Positions 7,296-15,351 are shown, counted from the first letter of the stretch. The stretch: 25,124 nt of DNA from UBA1431 sp049324235 (GCA_049324235.1 JBMOLJ010000001.1:1-25124); one strand, 5' to 3'. Program-made: numbers and translations. The notes: generated by a model from the sequence alone, not told the origin.

Positions 7296-8636
7296 TTAAA
7301 GCGGCTCGTAATCTGTACCGTAGTAATTGCTTGTGTACGCCATATACCCTATGCCATCATACGCAAACAAATAGTATATTTTTGAGTTTGCATCGTACCA
7401 TGTAGGCCCGTCAATAATCCCAAAGGTCACATTCGCCTGTTGTCCTGCCGGAATATCCAGATAGGATATTTCCTGATGCGTACTGCTATTGACTAACCGC
7501 AGGTCTCTGTCGTAAGAATCATAATCGTTATCCTCAAGATAACCCGCATAGCCTATCCTCATAGTGCGGTCCCCTGTATTTGTTATGCTGATCGACACAT
7601 AGTATGCTTCGGTAACTGTTTCATCAGAGGCCGATGCGGTATAGGAGGGAACTCTCAGCAATACGGATACCGCTGATGAAAAGGCGCTGTAAACCGTTGT
7701 GCTCCCTGCCGGGGCATAGGCGCGCACTTTATAATAATATCTGTTGCCTGCGGTTACACCGTTGTCTACGTAGCTCGTAGACGCTGTGCTGGCCACTCTG
7801 GCATAGGTACCGGATTCAGATGTCGAACGGTATACCTGGTAACCGGTAGCAAGGCTGACAGCTCCCCAGCTTATTTTTACGCCTGCATACGATGCCCTTG
7901 ATGCTTTTACGGATTGCGGCGTTCCAAGGACTAGGTTTGCAGACACTACGGACGAAAAAGCGCTGTATGCCGTTACACCTCCTGCGCCCGCATAGGCGCG
8001 TACTTTATAATAATACCTCTGGCCTGCGGTCAGACCGGTGTTTGTGAAGCTTGTGGCCGATGTACTTGCCACCCTTGTGTAGGCCCCGGATTCGGACGTT
8101 GAACGCCATACCTGGTAGCCGGTTGCAAGGCTGGAAGCCGCCCAGCTTATTTTTATACTCGTTATCGACGCTATAGATGCTTTTACGGATATGGGCGTCC
8201 CGGGCACCAACTTTCTGGATACTACGGATGAAAACCCACTATAAACAATTGTACCACCGGATGATGTATAGGCACGGACTTTATAATAATAACTCGAGCC
8301 TGCGGTTAAGCCCGTATCCATGAAGCTTGTGGCCGCTGTGCTAACCACTCTTGAATATATACCGGATTCGGACGTTGAACGCCATACCTGGTAGCCGGTC
8401 GCGCCGCTGACAGCTCCCCAGCTTATTTTTATGCTTGTAATCGAAGCGATAGACGCCTTTACGGACGTTGGCGCAGCTAATGCTTTTACGGCGACATTCG
8501 TCGCAACATTCGTTTCCATTGGGGCAGCGCTGACAGTGGGCGTTTTAGCATCCGTTGAACCCTGAGCAAATGCCAGAGCAGGGAATATCGTTACCACCAT
8601 CAAACAACACAGCAAGAAAATGAAACCTCTCTTCAT
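7296..8636 (-). CDS. Secreted protein with three fibronectin type III repeats, c-di-GMP riboswitch controlled
   Basis: A 446-residue exported protein. The start is the ATG at 8634-8636, with GGGAGGT 7 nt upstream and a classical signal peptide at once after it (MKRGFIFLLCCLMVV, cleavage near AFA-QG, residue 25). A frame open further upstream runs through the riboswitch and is not real. Three FnIII domains follow at about 55-145, 146-236 and 237-327, each with the pattern KISW, ATGYQVWRSTSESG, TSF...TGLTAG and YYYKVRAY. A C-terminal domain (328-446) is rich in Tyr, Asp and Asn and looks like a beta sandwich; I do not recognise it. There is no LPXTG motif, SLH domain or lipobox, so it is probably secreted or loosely surface-bound. 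Surface FnIII repeats suit adhesion or matrix binding; that role is inference. Confidence 0.85.
   Translation of the reverse strand: MKRGFIFLLCCLMVVTIFPALAFAQGSTDAKTPTVSAAPMETNVATNVAVKALAAPTSVKASIASITSIKISWGAVSGATGYQVWRSTSESGIYSRVVSTAATSFMDTGLTAGSSYYYKVRAYTSSGGTIVYSGFSSVVSRKLVPGTPISVKASIASITSIKISWAASSLATGYQVWRSTSESGAYTRVASTSATSFTNTGLTAGQRYYYKVRAYAGAGGVTAYSAFSSVVSANLVLGTPQSVKASRASYAGVKISWGAVSLATGYQVYRSTSESGTYARVASTASTSYVDNGVTAGNRYYYKVRAYAPAGSTTVYSAFSSAVSVLLRVPSYTASASDETVTEAYYVSISITNTGDRTMRIGYAGYLEDNDYDSYDRDLRLVNSSTHQEISYLDIPAGQQANVTFGIIDGPTWYDANSKIYYLFAYDGIGYMAYTSNYYGTDYEPL
7656..8474 (-). repeat. Three tandem in-frame repeats of about 276 bp
   Basis: Codons 55-327 of the FnIII gene are three tandem units of about 92 codons. 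They are highly similar in protein and DNA: the block encoding ATGYQVWRSTSESG and the YYYKVRAY block recur almost unchanged. Units 1 and 2 share SVKASIASITSIKISW exactly. Such repeats can expand or contract by recombination. Confidence 0.85.
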
Positions 8637-8663
8637 ATAAGTACCTCCCGTTTTTTTATATTT

Positions 8664-8694
8664 AAAAGAAAACCGGCTGCAAATATGCAACCGG
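8664..8694 (-). terminator. Riboswitch-controlled intrinsic terminator
   Basis: On the minus strand CCGGTTGCA (8694-8686) pairs with TGCAGCCGG (8681-8673) over 9 bp including one G-U, with a 4-nt loop, and is followed by TTTTCTTTT. Its 5' arm overlaps the 3' strand (GGTTGC, 8692-8687) of the aptamer, so ligand-bound aptamer and terminator should be mutually exclusive. Confidence 0.85.
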
Positions 8695-8762
8695 ACGATC
8701 ATAGCATGCAGCCTTAGATTCCTGGCTTTGCGTAGCTGCGCTTTCGCGCAGATTGCCTGCAA
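8687..8762 (-). promoter_or_regulatory. Cyclic di-GMP-I riboswitch (GEMM-I) aptamer
   Basis: The minus strand carries the class hallmarks in order. GGCAATC opens it, followed by a CTGCGC-GAAA-GCGCAG hairpin (8751-8736) capped by a GAAA tetraloop. ACGCAAAGCC (8733-8724) is the near-invariant core. UCUAAG and UAUGA then form a version of the 11-nt GAAA tetraloop receptor, and a closing CCGGTTGC pairs with GCAATC of the 5' side. The spacing from the start of the aptamer to the FnIII ATG (about 126 nt) is normal for a leader. The downstream terminator shares the closing strand. Confidence 0.9.
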
Positions 8763-8785
8763 ATTAAACACACTTAAAATATCAT

Positions 8786-8814
8786 ATTATTCCACAATAT
8801 TATTCTACATGCAA
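8786..8814 (-). promoter_or_regulatory. Possible promoter of the riboswitch-FnIII transcript
   Basis: Minus-strand TTGCAT (8809-8814) and AATAAT (8786-8791) are separated by 17 nt, placing transcription start about 15 nt before the aptamer. The hexamers match the consensus only moderately. Confidence 0.45.
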
Positions 8815-9037
8815 ACCGGATGTTCCTGCTCAAAATAGAAAAATTTTCACAATTTGTTAATCTGCCTGATTGGAACCTAAATTCCCGCTAAAGCATTTGA
8901 GGTCTCCATATCAAACCAAACCCGGACAGTTTCATGAAACATCAAAAATCAAGCAATACTATAGGCAGGGCAATAGAGCTTTTTATTTGCCAGCACCAGA
9001 AAACCAAGCGCCCGCAATATAAAAGGGGGAAACACAT
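8815..9037 (+). other. Upstream region of the phosphoketolase gene
   Basis: Non-coding. It contains a perfect 12-bp palindrome GTTTCATGAAAC (8929-8940), 97 nt before the xfp start, which could be an operator. A weak promoter match (TTGTTA 8854-8859, TAAATT 8878-8883, 18-nt spacing) is present. No clear catabolite-repression (cre) site is seen. Confidence 0.35.
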
Positions 9038-11407
9038 ATGGAACTGAAAAACGATGAACTCGAGAGGATAAACGCATACTGGATGGCGTGCAACTATCTT
9101 GCAGCCGGTATGATTTATTTAAGGGCCAACCCGCTGTTGAAAGAGCCGCTAAAGCCCGAGCATGTAAAGAGCAGGCTGCTCGGGCACTGGGGGTCCAGCC
9201 CCGGCCTTTCCTTTATTTACGTTCATCTCAACAGAATCATCAAGAAATTTGATTTAGATATGATTTTTATCGCCGGCCCGGGGCACGGCGCGCCCGGGGT
9301 ACTTGCGCCGATATACCTTGAAGGGACATACTCCGAAGTCTACCCCAAAATATCCGAGGACGAGGAAGGCATGCGCAAGCTGTTCAAGCATTTCTCTTTC
9401 CCCGGCGGCATAGGCAGCCACTGCACCCCCGAAATGCCCGGCTCCATCCATGAGGGCGGGGAACTGGGATACAGCCTTTCGCACGCCTTCGGGGCGGCGT
9501 TCGACCATCCCGGCCTTATTGTCGCAGTCGTGGTGGGGGACGGCGAGGCCGAAACAGGACCCTTGGCAACGGCGTGGCATTCCAATAAATTCCTGAACCC
9601 CAAAACGGACGGGGCGGTACTCCCGATACTGCACCTGAACGGCTATAAGATCGCAAACCCGACCATCCTGGCGCGGATAAGCAAAAAGGAACTGGAAAGC
9701 CTTTTCATTGGATATGGATACAAGCCCTATTTCGTCGAAGGGGACAACCCCTATGCAATGCACCGCGAAATGGCAAAAACGCTGGAAAAAGCGGTGAAAG
9801 AGATACGGGCATTGCAAAAGCAGGCCCGCGATGCGGAGGAAGTAACGCGTCCGATGTGGCCCATGATCGTTTTAAGGTCGCCCAAGGGCTGGACGGGGCC
9901 AAAGGAGGTGAACGGGCATAAGGTGGAAAACTTCTGGCGGTCCCACCAGGTCCCGGTCACGGGCGTGCATGAGAATCCCGCGCATTTGAAGATATTGGAG
10001 GACTGGCTGAAAAGCTATAAGCCCGAAACCCTCTTTGACGAGAACGGGCGGCTCCTTCCTGAACTCAGGGAGCTGCCGCCTAAAGGGCAGAAACGCATGA
10101 GCGCGAATCCCATTACCAGCGGCCTTACGAGACGGCAATTGAGGCTCCCGGATTTCAGGGACTATGCCGTCCCCGTGAACAGGCCAGGCGGCGTGGCGGC
10201 AGAGAACACCCGTCCGATGGGGGAGTTCTTAAAGGATACGCTGTTGAAAAACCCCGACAGCTTCAGGGTGCTCGGGCCGGACGAGACCGCATCCAACCGG
10301 CTGGAGGCTGTATACAAAGCGAGCAAGAAGGTGTGGATGGGCGAAATCATACCGGACGACGCCGACGGGAGCGAGCTGTCGCGAGACGGCATGATTATGG
10401 AGATGCTCAGCGAGCATACCCTTTTAGGCTGGCTGGAAGGGTATATCCTCACCGGGCGCCACGGCCTGTTCCATACGTATGAGGCTTTTTCGCATATCAT
10501 CGATTCGATGTTCAACCAGCATGCCAAGTGGCTCGATGCCAGCAAGACGGAGGTTTCCTGGCGCGCGCCCATCTCCTCGGAAAACATACTGCTTTCCTCG
10601 ACGGTGTGGCGGCAGGACCACAACGGCTTTTCGCACCAGGAGCCGGGCTTTTTGGATGTGGTCACCAACAAGAGCCCCGAGATCGTGCGCATCTACCTCC
10701 CGCCCGACGCGAATACCCTGCTCTCCACCATCGACCACTGCCTCATGAGCACTGGCTACGTCAACGTAATTGTGGCCGATAAGCAAAGGCATCTGCAGTA
10801 CCTGAGCATGGACGACGCCATTAAACACTGCACCAAAGGGATAGGCATATGGGACTGGGCGAGCAACGATTATAATGGCGATGATTCGGGAGAACCCGAT
10901 ATCGTCATGGCAAGCTGCGGGGATGTACCCACAAAAGAAGCGCTGGCCGCGGTCGCTATCCTGCGCGAAGAATTTCCGAAACTGAAAGTCAGATTTGTCA
11001 ACGTTGTGGATCTCATGAAGCTGCTTCCGTCAACGGAACACCCGCACGGACTGACCGACAGGGAATTCAACGCCCTCTTTACGGCTGACCGGCCCGTTAT
11101 CTTCAATTTTCACGGCTATCCCTGGCTGATCCATAAGCTGACATACAAACGCGCCAACCAGGAGCGCATCCATGTGCGCGGGTATAAGGAAAAGGGCAAC
11201 ATCAACACGCCGCTGGAACTTACGATAAAAAACCAGGCGGACAGGTTCAACCTGGTCATCGACGTGATCGACCGTATCCCGGCGCTCGGTTCAAAGGGAG
11301 CGCACTGCAGGGAGCGCATGAAAAACCGCATCATAGAGAACATACAGTATGCCTACGACCACGGAATAGACAAGGACGAGATAACCAACTGGGAATGGCC
11401 GTATTAA
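9038..11407 (+). CDS. xfp: Phosphoketolase (xylulose-5-phosphate/fructose-6-phosphate)
   Basis: A 789-residue thiamine-diphosphate enzyme of standard family length. It cleaves xylulose 5-phosphate, and in many members fructose 6-phosphate, with phosphate to give acetyl phosphate plus glyceraldehyde 3-phosphate or erythrose 4-phosphate. Family segments include GHWGSSPGLSF (near residue 50), GPGHGAPG (about 80-87), GGIGSHCTPEMPGSIHEGGE, the thiamine-diphosphate/magnesium motif GDGEAETGPLATAWHSNKFL, and HLNGYKIANPT. The C-terminal part includes SHIIDSMFNQHAKWL and QDHNGFSHQEPGF. AGGGGG lies 8 nt before the ATG. It appears to be monocistronic, with a terminator-like hairpin after it. It would give a sugar-to-acetate shunt or support pentose fermentation. 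Whether it uses fructose 6-phosphate cannot be settled by sequence. Confidence 0.97.
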   Translation: MELKNDELERINAYWMACNYLAAGMIYLRANPLLKEPLKPEHVKSRLLGHWGSSPGLSFIYVHLNRIIKKFDLDMIFIAGPGHGAPGVLAPIYLEGTYSEVYPKISEDEEGMRKLFKHFSFPGGIGSHCTPEMPGSIHEGGELGYSLSHAFGAAFDHPGLIVAVVVGDGEAETGPLATAWHSNKFLNPKTDGAVLPILHLNGYKIANPTILARISKKELESLFIGYGYKPYFVEGDNPYAMHREMAKTLEKAVKEIRALQKQARDAEEVTRPMWPMIVLRSPKGWTGPKEVNGHKVENFWRSHQVPVTGVHENPAHLKILEDWLKSYKPETLFDENGRLLPELRELPPKGQKRMSANPITSGLTRRQLRLPDFRDYAVPVNRPGGVAAENTRPMGEFLKDTLLKNPDSFRVLGPDETASNRLEAVYKASKKVWMGEIIPDDADGSELSRDGMIMEMLSEHTLLGWLEGYILTGRHGLFHTYEAFSHIIDSMFNQHAKWLDASKTEVSWRAPISSENILLSSTVWRQDHNGFSHQEPGFLDVVTNKSPEIVRIYLPPDANTLLSTIDHCLMSTGYVNVIVADKQRHLQYLSMDDAIKHCTKGIGIWDWASNDYNGDDSGEPDIVMASCGDVPTKEALAAVAILREEFPKLKVRFVNVVDLMKLLPSTEHPHGLTDREFNALFTADRPVIFNFHGYPWLIHKLTYKRANQERIHVRGYKEKGNINTPLELTIKNQADRFNLVIDVIDRIPALGSKGAHCRERMKNRIIENIQYAYDHGIDKDEITNWEWPY

Positions 11408-11427
11408 TGAACCCGAAGAAAGAAAAG

Positions 11428-11455
11428 AACCCCTTATTCGGGGGAAAGGGTTTTC
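11428..11455 (+). terminator. Probable terminator after xfp
   Basis: AACCCCTT (11428-11435) pairs with AAAGGGTT (11445-11452) with one internal mismatch, followed by TTC. The stem and T tract are modest. Confidence 0.5.
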
Positions 11456-11538
11456 AAATAATTTGTTGAAATTTTAAGCCAGGAAATGCTAATGCTATGA
11501 ATGGAATCTTCCGATGCGATTAAGGAGAGAGGTAAACA

Positions 11539-12672
11539 ATGAAAAAGCTGATTGGGCTCATCGTCCTGAGCCTGTTATCCGTCACCGCCTGCAGCCAGGG
11601 GACGCAGCCTCAGAGTACCGCCACGCTGCCGCCTTCCGGCGGGCAGGCCACTGCTACAACCATGCCGACGGCTACAATCACTCCCGGCCAGATGTCGCCG
11701 GGCGCCACCACGGCAAAAACAATGGCGGCAGATTATTTTGCGTTTAAAAAGGACGCGTGCATGACGTACAAGGGGACGGGAAACGAATTTGCGCCGTATA
11801 AGGCCTATGTGGATTATGTAAAAGACGGCGTGGTCCAGACGCGGCAGGTAAACGCAGGCACTACGACGGTATATGTATATAAGATTGTGGATGGGGTCAT
11901 CAAAAAGGTTTATTCGAAAGGAGAAGTCTATTATAAGTATGACTTTACGTCCCTTTCGAATATGGATGAAATACTCATAAAGGAGCCGATACAAATAGGA
12001 AATTCCTGGAAATTGAAAGACGGCTCCGTCAGAAGCATAACAGCCCTGGAAAGGCAGATCAACACCCCATCCGGGTCCTATAAGGCGCTTGAAATCACCA
12101 CAAAGCGCAAGGATTCCACGCAAAAGGATTACTATGCCAAGGGAATCGGCCTTGTTAAAACGGTTTTTTCGATGGGAGACGAAGCTTCGGCCGTAACCAG
12201 CGAACTCGAAAAGACCGAAATCGGGGTGCCCTATAAAACGATGGTAAGGTTTTATTTCCCGGATTTTGCTAAGGACAGGCTCGTATATGAGGACCGGGAA
12301 ATTGAATTAAAAACGGACGACGATATAAAATCCAAATTAGAAGAAGAGCTAAAGAAAGTGCCCGAGGGCATCACCGGCCTGACAAAAACGATATCCGACT
12401 CTGTCAAGATCCTGGGGATCAGTCTGGACGATAAAAAAGGGATTATAACCGTCGATTTTTCGTCAGACTTTATAAAAGGCATGAATGCGGGTGCGGCTCT
12501 GGAGGGGATGCTGCTGAAAAGCATCACGAACACTATCGGGCATTGCTTCCAGGTGAGCAAGGTGGTAATCACCGCGGAAGGCAAGCGGTACGAATCCGGG
12601 CATTTTGCTTTGAAGAAGGGAGAATACTTCACCGTGTCGGATGACAAAACAGTCCAGTACATAAAGCCCTGA
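11539..12672 (+). CDS. Lipoprotein with C-terminal GerMN-type domain
   Basis: A 377-residue protein. The signal peptide MKKLIGLIVLSLLSVTACS ends in a lipobox (VTAC, Cys18), followed by a Thr/Pro/Ala-rich linker (about 20-65) typical of surface lipoproteins. A middle beta-rich domain (about 66-230) has alternating short strands. The last 150 residues (YKTMVRFYFPD..., IELKTDDDIKSKLEEELKK, KGIITVDFSSDFI, then a small helix-strand unit) resemble the GerMN domain of sporulation and germination lipoproteins. An AAGGAGAG site lies before the ATG. There is no operon partner, and a strong terminator follows. GerMN domains also occur in non-spore contexts (LpqB), so a germination role is not implied. 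The function is unknown. Confidence 0.75.
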   Translation: MKKLIGLIVLSLLSVTACSQGTQPQSTATLPPSGGQATATTMPTATITPGQMSPGATTAKTMAADYFAFKKDACMTYKGTGNEFAPYKAYVDYVKDGVVQTRQVNAGTTTVYVYKIVDGVIKKVYSKGEVYYKYDFTSLSNMDEILIKEPIQIGNSWKLKDGSVRSITALERQINTPSGSYKALEITTKRKDSTQKDYYAKGIGLVKTVFSMGDEASAVTSELEKTEIGVPYKTMVRFYFPDFAKDRLVYEDREIELKTDDDIKSKLEEELKKVPEGITGLTKTISDSVKILGISLDDKKGIITVDFSSDFIKGMNAGAALEGMLLKSITNTIGHCFQVSKVVITAEGKRYESGHFALKKGEYFTVSDDKTVQYIKP

Positions 12673-12711
12673 GCATTATCTCAGCGGAAAATACAATAGC
12701 ACAAACAACCG

Positions 12712-12745
12712 AAACAGCCCCGCAAATTGGTTTGCGGGGCTGTTT
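12712..12745. terminator. Bidirectional terminator between lipoprotein and LysM genes
   Basis: A perfect 15-bp inverted repeat, AAACAGCCCCGCAAA with TTTGCGGGGCTGTTT, and a 4-nt loop. The A-rich and T-rich ends supply U tracts in both directions for the two convergent genes. Confidence 0.92.
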
Positions 12746-12759
12746 GAGGCTATTACAAA

Positions 12760-12786
12760 CGGCTGTCCTGCAACGCCGGACAGCCG
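12760..12786 (-). terminator. Second hairpin downstream of the LysM gene
   Basis: CGGCTGTCC pairs with GGACAGCCG over 9 bp. On the minus strand it is followed by only TTTG, so it may be a weak terminator or 3'-end stabiliser ahead of the stronger bidirectional one. Confidence 0.5.
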
Positions 12787-12820
12787 GAGAGCCTGGCAAA
12801 AACGCCATCGTATAAACCTG

Positions 12821-13561
12821 TTATGTAAACTGCTTTGCTATCCCTGCGGAAATTGCATCCGCCATTTCAAGCGCCTGCTGTTCGATCCTGTCGTAGAGCT
12901 GGATCGAAAGGTTATATTCCCCCTTGCGTATTGCTTCGGCTTCCTTTTTGGTAAGCGAAAGATGCTGGTACAGCATCGTTTTTATGGCATCCTGCGGCCA
13001 GTTGGGGTTCAGGTGCGCAAGGAAATAGGCAATGTCGTCGGCGTTTGCATACCATCTCTTTTCGGCCTCCGAAGCGGCGGCGGCGTTCCCTGCTTTTGCG
13101 GCATTGACAAGGTCGATAGCAATGAGCAAATGATTGGTCATCAGTTCTTTGAATGTATTCGCAGCAAAATCGCCATAAAAACGGCGCATGACGAGCGCCA
13201 TATCCTGCGGATTGCGCAAAAGGCGGCCGGCGGTGAACGACAGGTCGGGCAGGCCGAAAACGTCGCTGAGGATCGTCATCCTGGTCCAGGCAACATGCTG
13301 TTCCCATAATGTACGCCAAGTATTCCTCAGTTCCAGCTCGGGGAACCCGACGGCCATCTGACGGGCGCTGCCTGCTGCCATTCTCGCCGAAGGCTTTTTC
13401 GGGACGCAGATGATCTGCCCGACCCGGAGATAATCCGGGTCGATGCCCGGATTGGCGTTGCGGATGTCATGTACGGTGGTAGAATAGCTTTGCGCCAGGC
13501 GATAAAGCGTATCGCCCTGTTTGAGCTGGTAGCGCACAAACCCCGGGGGACATGACGGCAT
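12821..13561 (-). CDS. LysM-domain protein with C-terminal helical domain, no signal peptide
   Basis: A 246-residue protein. The ATG at 13559-13561 is chosen because GAGGTG lies 6 nt upstream; a GTG three codons earlier overlaps that site. One LysM domain spans about 9-55 (YQLKQGDTLYRLAQSYSTT ... VGQIICVPK). After a short linker comes an all-helical domain (about 75-246) with LRNTWRTLWEQHVAWTRM, GLPDLSFTAGRLLRNPQDMA, AEKRWYANADDIAYFLAHLN and MLYQHLSLTKKEAEA. Proteins with this helical domain recur in Clostridia and are sometimes mislabelled acetylglutamate kinase; no kinase motif is visible. There is no signal peptide or membrane helix, although LysM normally binds peptidoglycan or chitin. 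A spore- or mother-cell-located role would explain this but is inference. Confidence 0.8.
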   Translation of the reverse strand: MPSCPPGFVRYQLKQGDTLYRLAQSYSTTVHDIRNANPGIDPDYLRVGQIICVPKKPSARMAAGSARQMAVGFPELELRNTWRTLWEQHVAWTRMTILSDVFGLPDLSFTAGRLLRNPQDMALVMRRFYGDFAANTFKELMTNHLLIAIDLVNAAKAGNAAAASEAEKRWYANADDIAYFLAHLNPNWPQDAIKTMLYQHLSLTKKEAEAIRKGEYNLSIQLYDRIEQQALEMADAISAGIAKQFT

Positions 13562-13660
13562 GGTACTCACCTCATGTTTTTTTCACCATCTTATGCGAAG
13601 GATAACGATTATGTGCCGCTCCGGGGGTTGCATGTGCAGAGCTGGAGAGCATGAAGGTGC

Positions 13661-13691
13661 AAACAAAGGCCCTGAAACTTTGTTTCAGGGC
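13661..13691 (-). terminator. Terminator of the M14 carboxypeptidase gene
   Basis: A perfect 10-bp stem (GCCCTGAAAC with GTTTCAGGGC) and a 3-nt loop, followed on the minus strand by CTTTGTTTG. It starts 42 nt after the stop codon. Confidence 0.8.
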
Positions 13692-13732
13692 GGCGTTTAT
13701 CCGGTGCCATGTAAGGGTTATTAAGGCGGTGT

Positions 13733-14791
13733 TCAGGGCGCGAGTTCATCCGCCTGCTGCATGAGCGTTGCGCACAGGGTTTTTGCCTTTTTCCATATCA
13801 GTTTGTCAAACAATGCGTCATCATACGGGGCCGAACCGTTGCCGGTGGGGGTCAATTCTATGCAGAAAGCGGGGCGCTTAAAATCCTGCCGGAACCAGTT
13901 TTCAAACCCCGCGCCGTATACCGACGGGTCCTCGGATACCGGCATCAGCTTATACCCCGATACCTCGCCGAGCGCCTGGGCGATCCGGGAACCAGCAGGG
14001 ATTGCGTCCTGCGTCCCGCTGTCCGCCCAGTAGATGACCTCGCCCTTTGTATGGAAAGAAACGGCCAGTACAAAGTCCTGCGCTTTGCATAGCCCGATCA
14101 CGGCCTGTACCTCCGGCTCGGTCGCGGGAGCGGTCCCCTTATACATTTCAGAGCTGGGGACATCGGTCGCGCTCGCTTTTTCTTCCCAGTGGCAGGGGTA
14201 CTGTCGGTTCAGATCCACGCCGTTGATGTTGGCCTTCCACTCGTCATAGCTATCCTGGAGCATGCGCATAGATCTGACTTTTTCCGTATTCTTGGCGGAA
14301 TCCGGCCCGTTTTGCACAAGGTTCACGCCGTCGGGGTTGACCATGGGCACGATATAGACCGTGATGCCGTTGAGCAGCTTTTGGATGTCGTAACCGCCGA
14401 ATTTGCCGCCGGATGCATAGGCCCGGGCATATTCGTCCGCCGTTTCCATCAGGAAGGTCGACGTCATGTATTCGCGCGCATGATGCGCGCCCAACAGAAT
14501 GATCTTTTTGCTCCCCTTGCCCAGCCTGATAAGGGGTATATCCCTTCCTTCAACGGACTTGCCGATGCTGGAAACGTCCACAAGCCCGGGATAGAGCCTG
14601 GCCAGTTCCTGTGCGTCCTCCATCATCTGCGCATAGGAATACGTCTGATTGGGGTTTACCGCATCCGTTTGCACCGCTGTCTGCAAAGACGGCTTTAAGG
14701 AAGCCGGAGACTGCGTGTTTGAAAGCGGGCTGCCGGGCGTGCAGCCCGCCAACAGGAAAACCAGGGCAAGCAGGACACATGCTTTTTTCAT
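13733..14791 (-). CDS. M14-family zinc carboxypeptidase, lipoprotein
   Basis: A 352-residue protein starting at the ATG at 14789-14791 (GAGGT 6 nt upstream); an ATG seven codons earlier has no good site. MKKACVLLALVFLLAGC ends in a lipobox at Cys17, so the enzyme is tethered outside the cell. Zinc ligands of the M14 fold are visible: H104-x-x-E107 (GAHHAREYM) and H247 (SFHTKG). Substrate-binding N195-R196 (GVDLNRQYP) and catalytic E312 (CIELTPTG) are present, as are the family segments IGKSVEGRDI and NPDGVNLV. The protein has the full catalytic set. Bacterial extracellular members often trim gamma-D-Glu-diaminopimelate peptides of peptidoglycan, but general peptide substrates are possible. 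It is the second gene of a probable two-gene unit with the CGGC protein 54 nt upstream. Confidence 0.92.
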   Translation of the reverse strand: MKKACVLLALVFLLAGCTPGSPLSNTQSPASLKPSLQTAVQTDAVNPNQTYSYAQMMEDAQELARLYPGLVDVSSIGKSVEGRDIPLIRLGKGSKKIILLGAHHAREYMTSTFLMETADEYARAYASGGKFGGYDIQKLLNGITVYIVPMVNPDGVNLVQNGPDSAKNTEKVRSMRMLQDSYDEWKANINGVDLNRQYPCHWEEKASATDVPSSEMYKGTAPATEPEVQAVIGLCKAQDFVLAVSFHTKGEVIYWADSGTQDAIPAGSRIAQALGEVSGYKLMPVSEDPSVYGAGFENWFRQDFKRPAFCIELTPTGNGSAPYDDALFDKLIWKKAKTLCATLMQQADELAP

Positions 14792-14845
14792 GATAGTACC
14801 TCGCTTGTTCATTGATACCCGCGATGTGCTACCTTGGTGCGCATA

Positions 14846-15178
14846 TCAGTGCGTGTAATCGATGATGCGCACCGAGTCGCCAAACTTTCTTTTGATGGCC
14901 TCCTGCATCGCCTGCGCATGCGGGCAGGGAAACCCTATGGGCGTCCCTTTCGTGATGCAGGAGGCCAATGCGATGGTATCCGCGCCGCGTTTGACCATTT
15001 CCGCGGCCCTTGTTACGGCCTTTTTGCCGGGACACCCTCCGCAGGTGTTCACCCCGATGACCTCTATTTCACCCTCTACGCCTTCAAATGCGCATTTTTT
15101 CTCCCGCATGACCTTGAAATCGGTCGTAGCCGGACACATATCCTCGGTCTGTATGCACCGTATGAGGCCAACTTTCAT
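14846..15178 (-). CDS. CGGC-domain protein (cysteine-rich, putative metal/redox binding)
   Basis: A 110-residue cytoplasmic protein. The ATG at 15176-15178 has GGGGGAG 5 nt upstream; the frame open further upstream runs through the promoter. Visible motifs are MKVGLIRC (C8), C15, C29, the eponymous C46-G-G-C49 with PGKK after it, ASCITKGTPIGFPCPH with two more Cys, and a short C-terminal strand. The pattern and length match the CGGC (DUF1847-like) domain family, thought to bind metal or a cofactor through its cysteines; the biochemical role is unknown. A good promoter precedes it, and the M14 peptidase gene follows without a terminator. Confidence 0.8.
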   Translation of the reverse strand: MKVGLIRCIQTEDMCPATTDFKVMREKKCAFEGVEGEIEVIGVNTCGGCPGKKAVTRAAEMVKRGADTIALASCITKGTPIGFPCPHAQAMQEAIKRKFGDSVRIIDYTH

Positions 15179-15207
15179 ATGTACTCCCCCTATAAAAGTT
15201 ATCAATA

Positions 15208-15236
15208 AATATAACATATACCGCATAGCCTATCAA
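15208..15236 (-). promoter_or_regulatory. Sigma-A promoter for CGGC-M14 genes
   Basis: Minus-strand TTGATA (15231-15236) and TATATT (15208-15213) are separated by 17 nt, about 30 nt before the CGGC start codon. Confidence 0.75.
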
Positions 15237-15322
15237 TTCATTAATATATGGAAGCCTGCTTGTCATGAGAGGCGTTGGGAACGTGGCGCTCGGACAATGT
15301 TTTGTATTGCTTCACCCACGGT

Positions 15323-15351
15323 TTGCATACGGGACCAATCCCTGATAAACT
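15323..15351 (+). promoter_or_regulatory. Probable promoter for thioesterase and redox genes
   Basis: TTGCAT (15323-15328) and TAAACT (15346-15351) are separated by 17 nt, 34 nt before the thioesterase ATG. The match is moderate. Confidence 0.5.

Noticed and set aside
8637..8771. Extension of the FnIII protein by 45 residues upstream
   Set aside because: The extension would be coded by the riboswitch and terminator; the ATG at 8636 has GGGAGGT and a signal peptide straight after it.
13562..13570. GTG start three codons before the LysM ATG
   Set aside because: It overlaps the GAGGTG that is well placed for the ATG at 13561, and no other ribosome binding site is seen.
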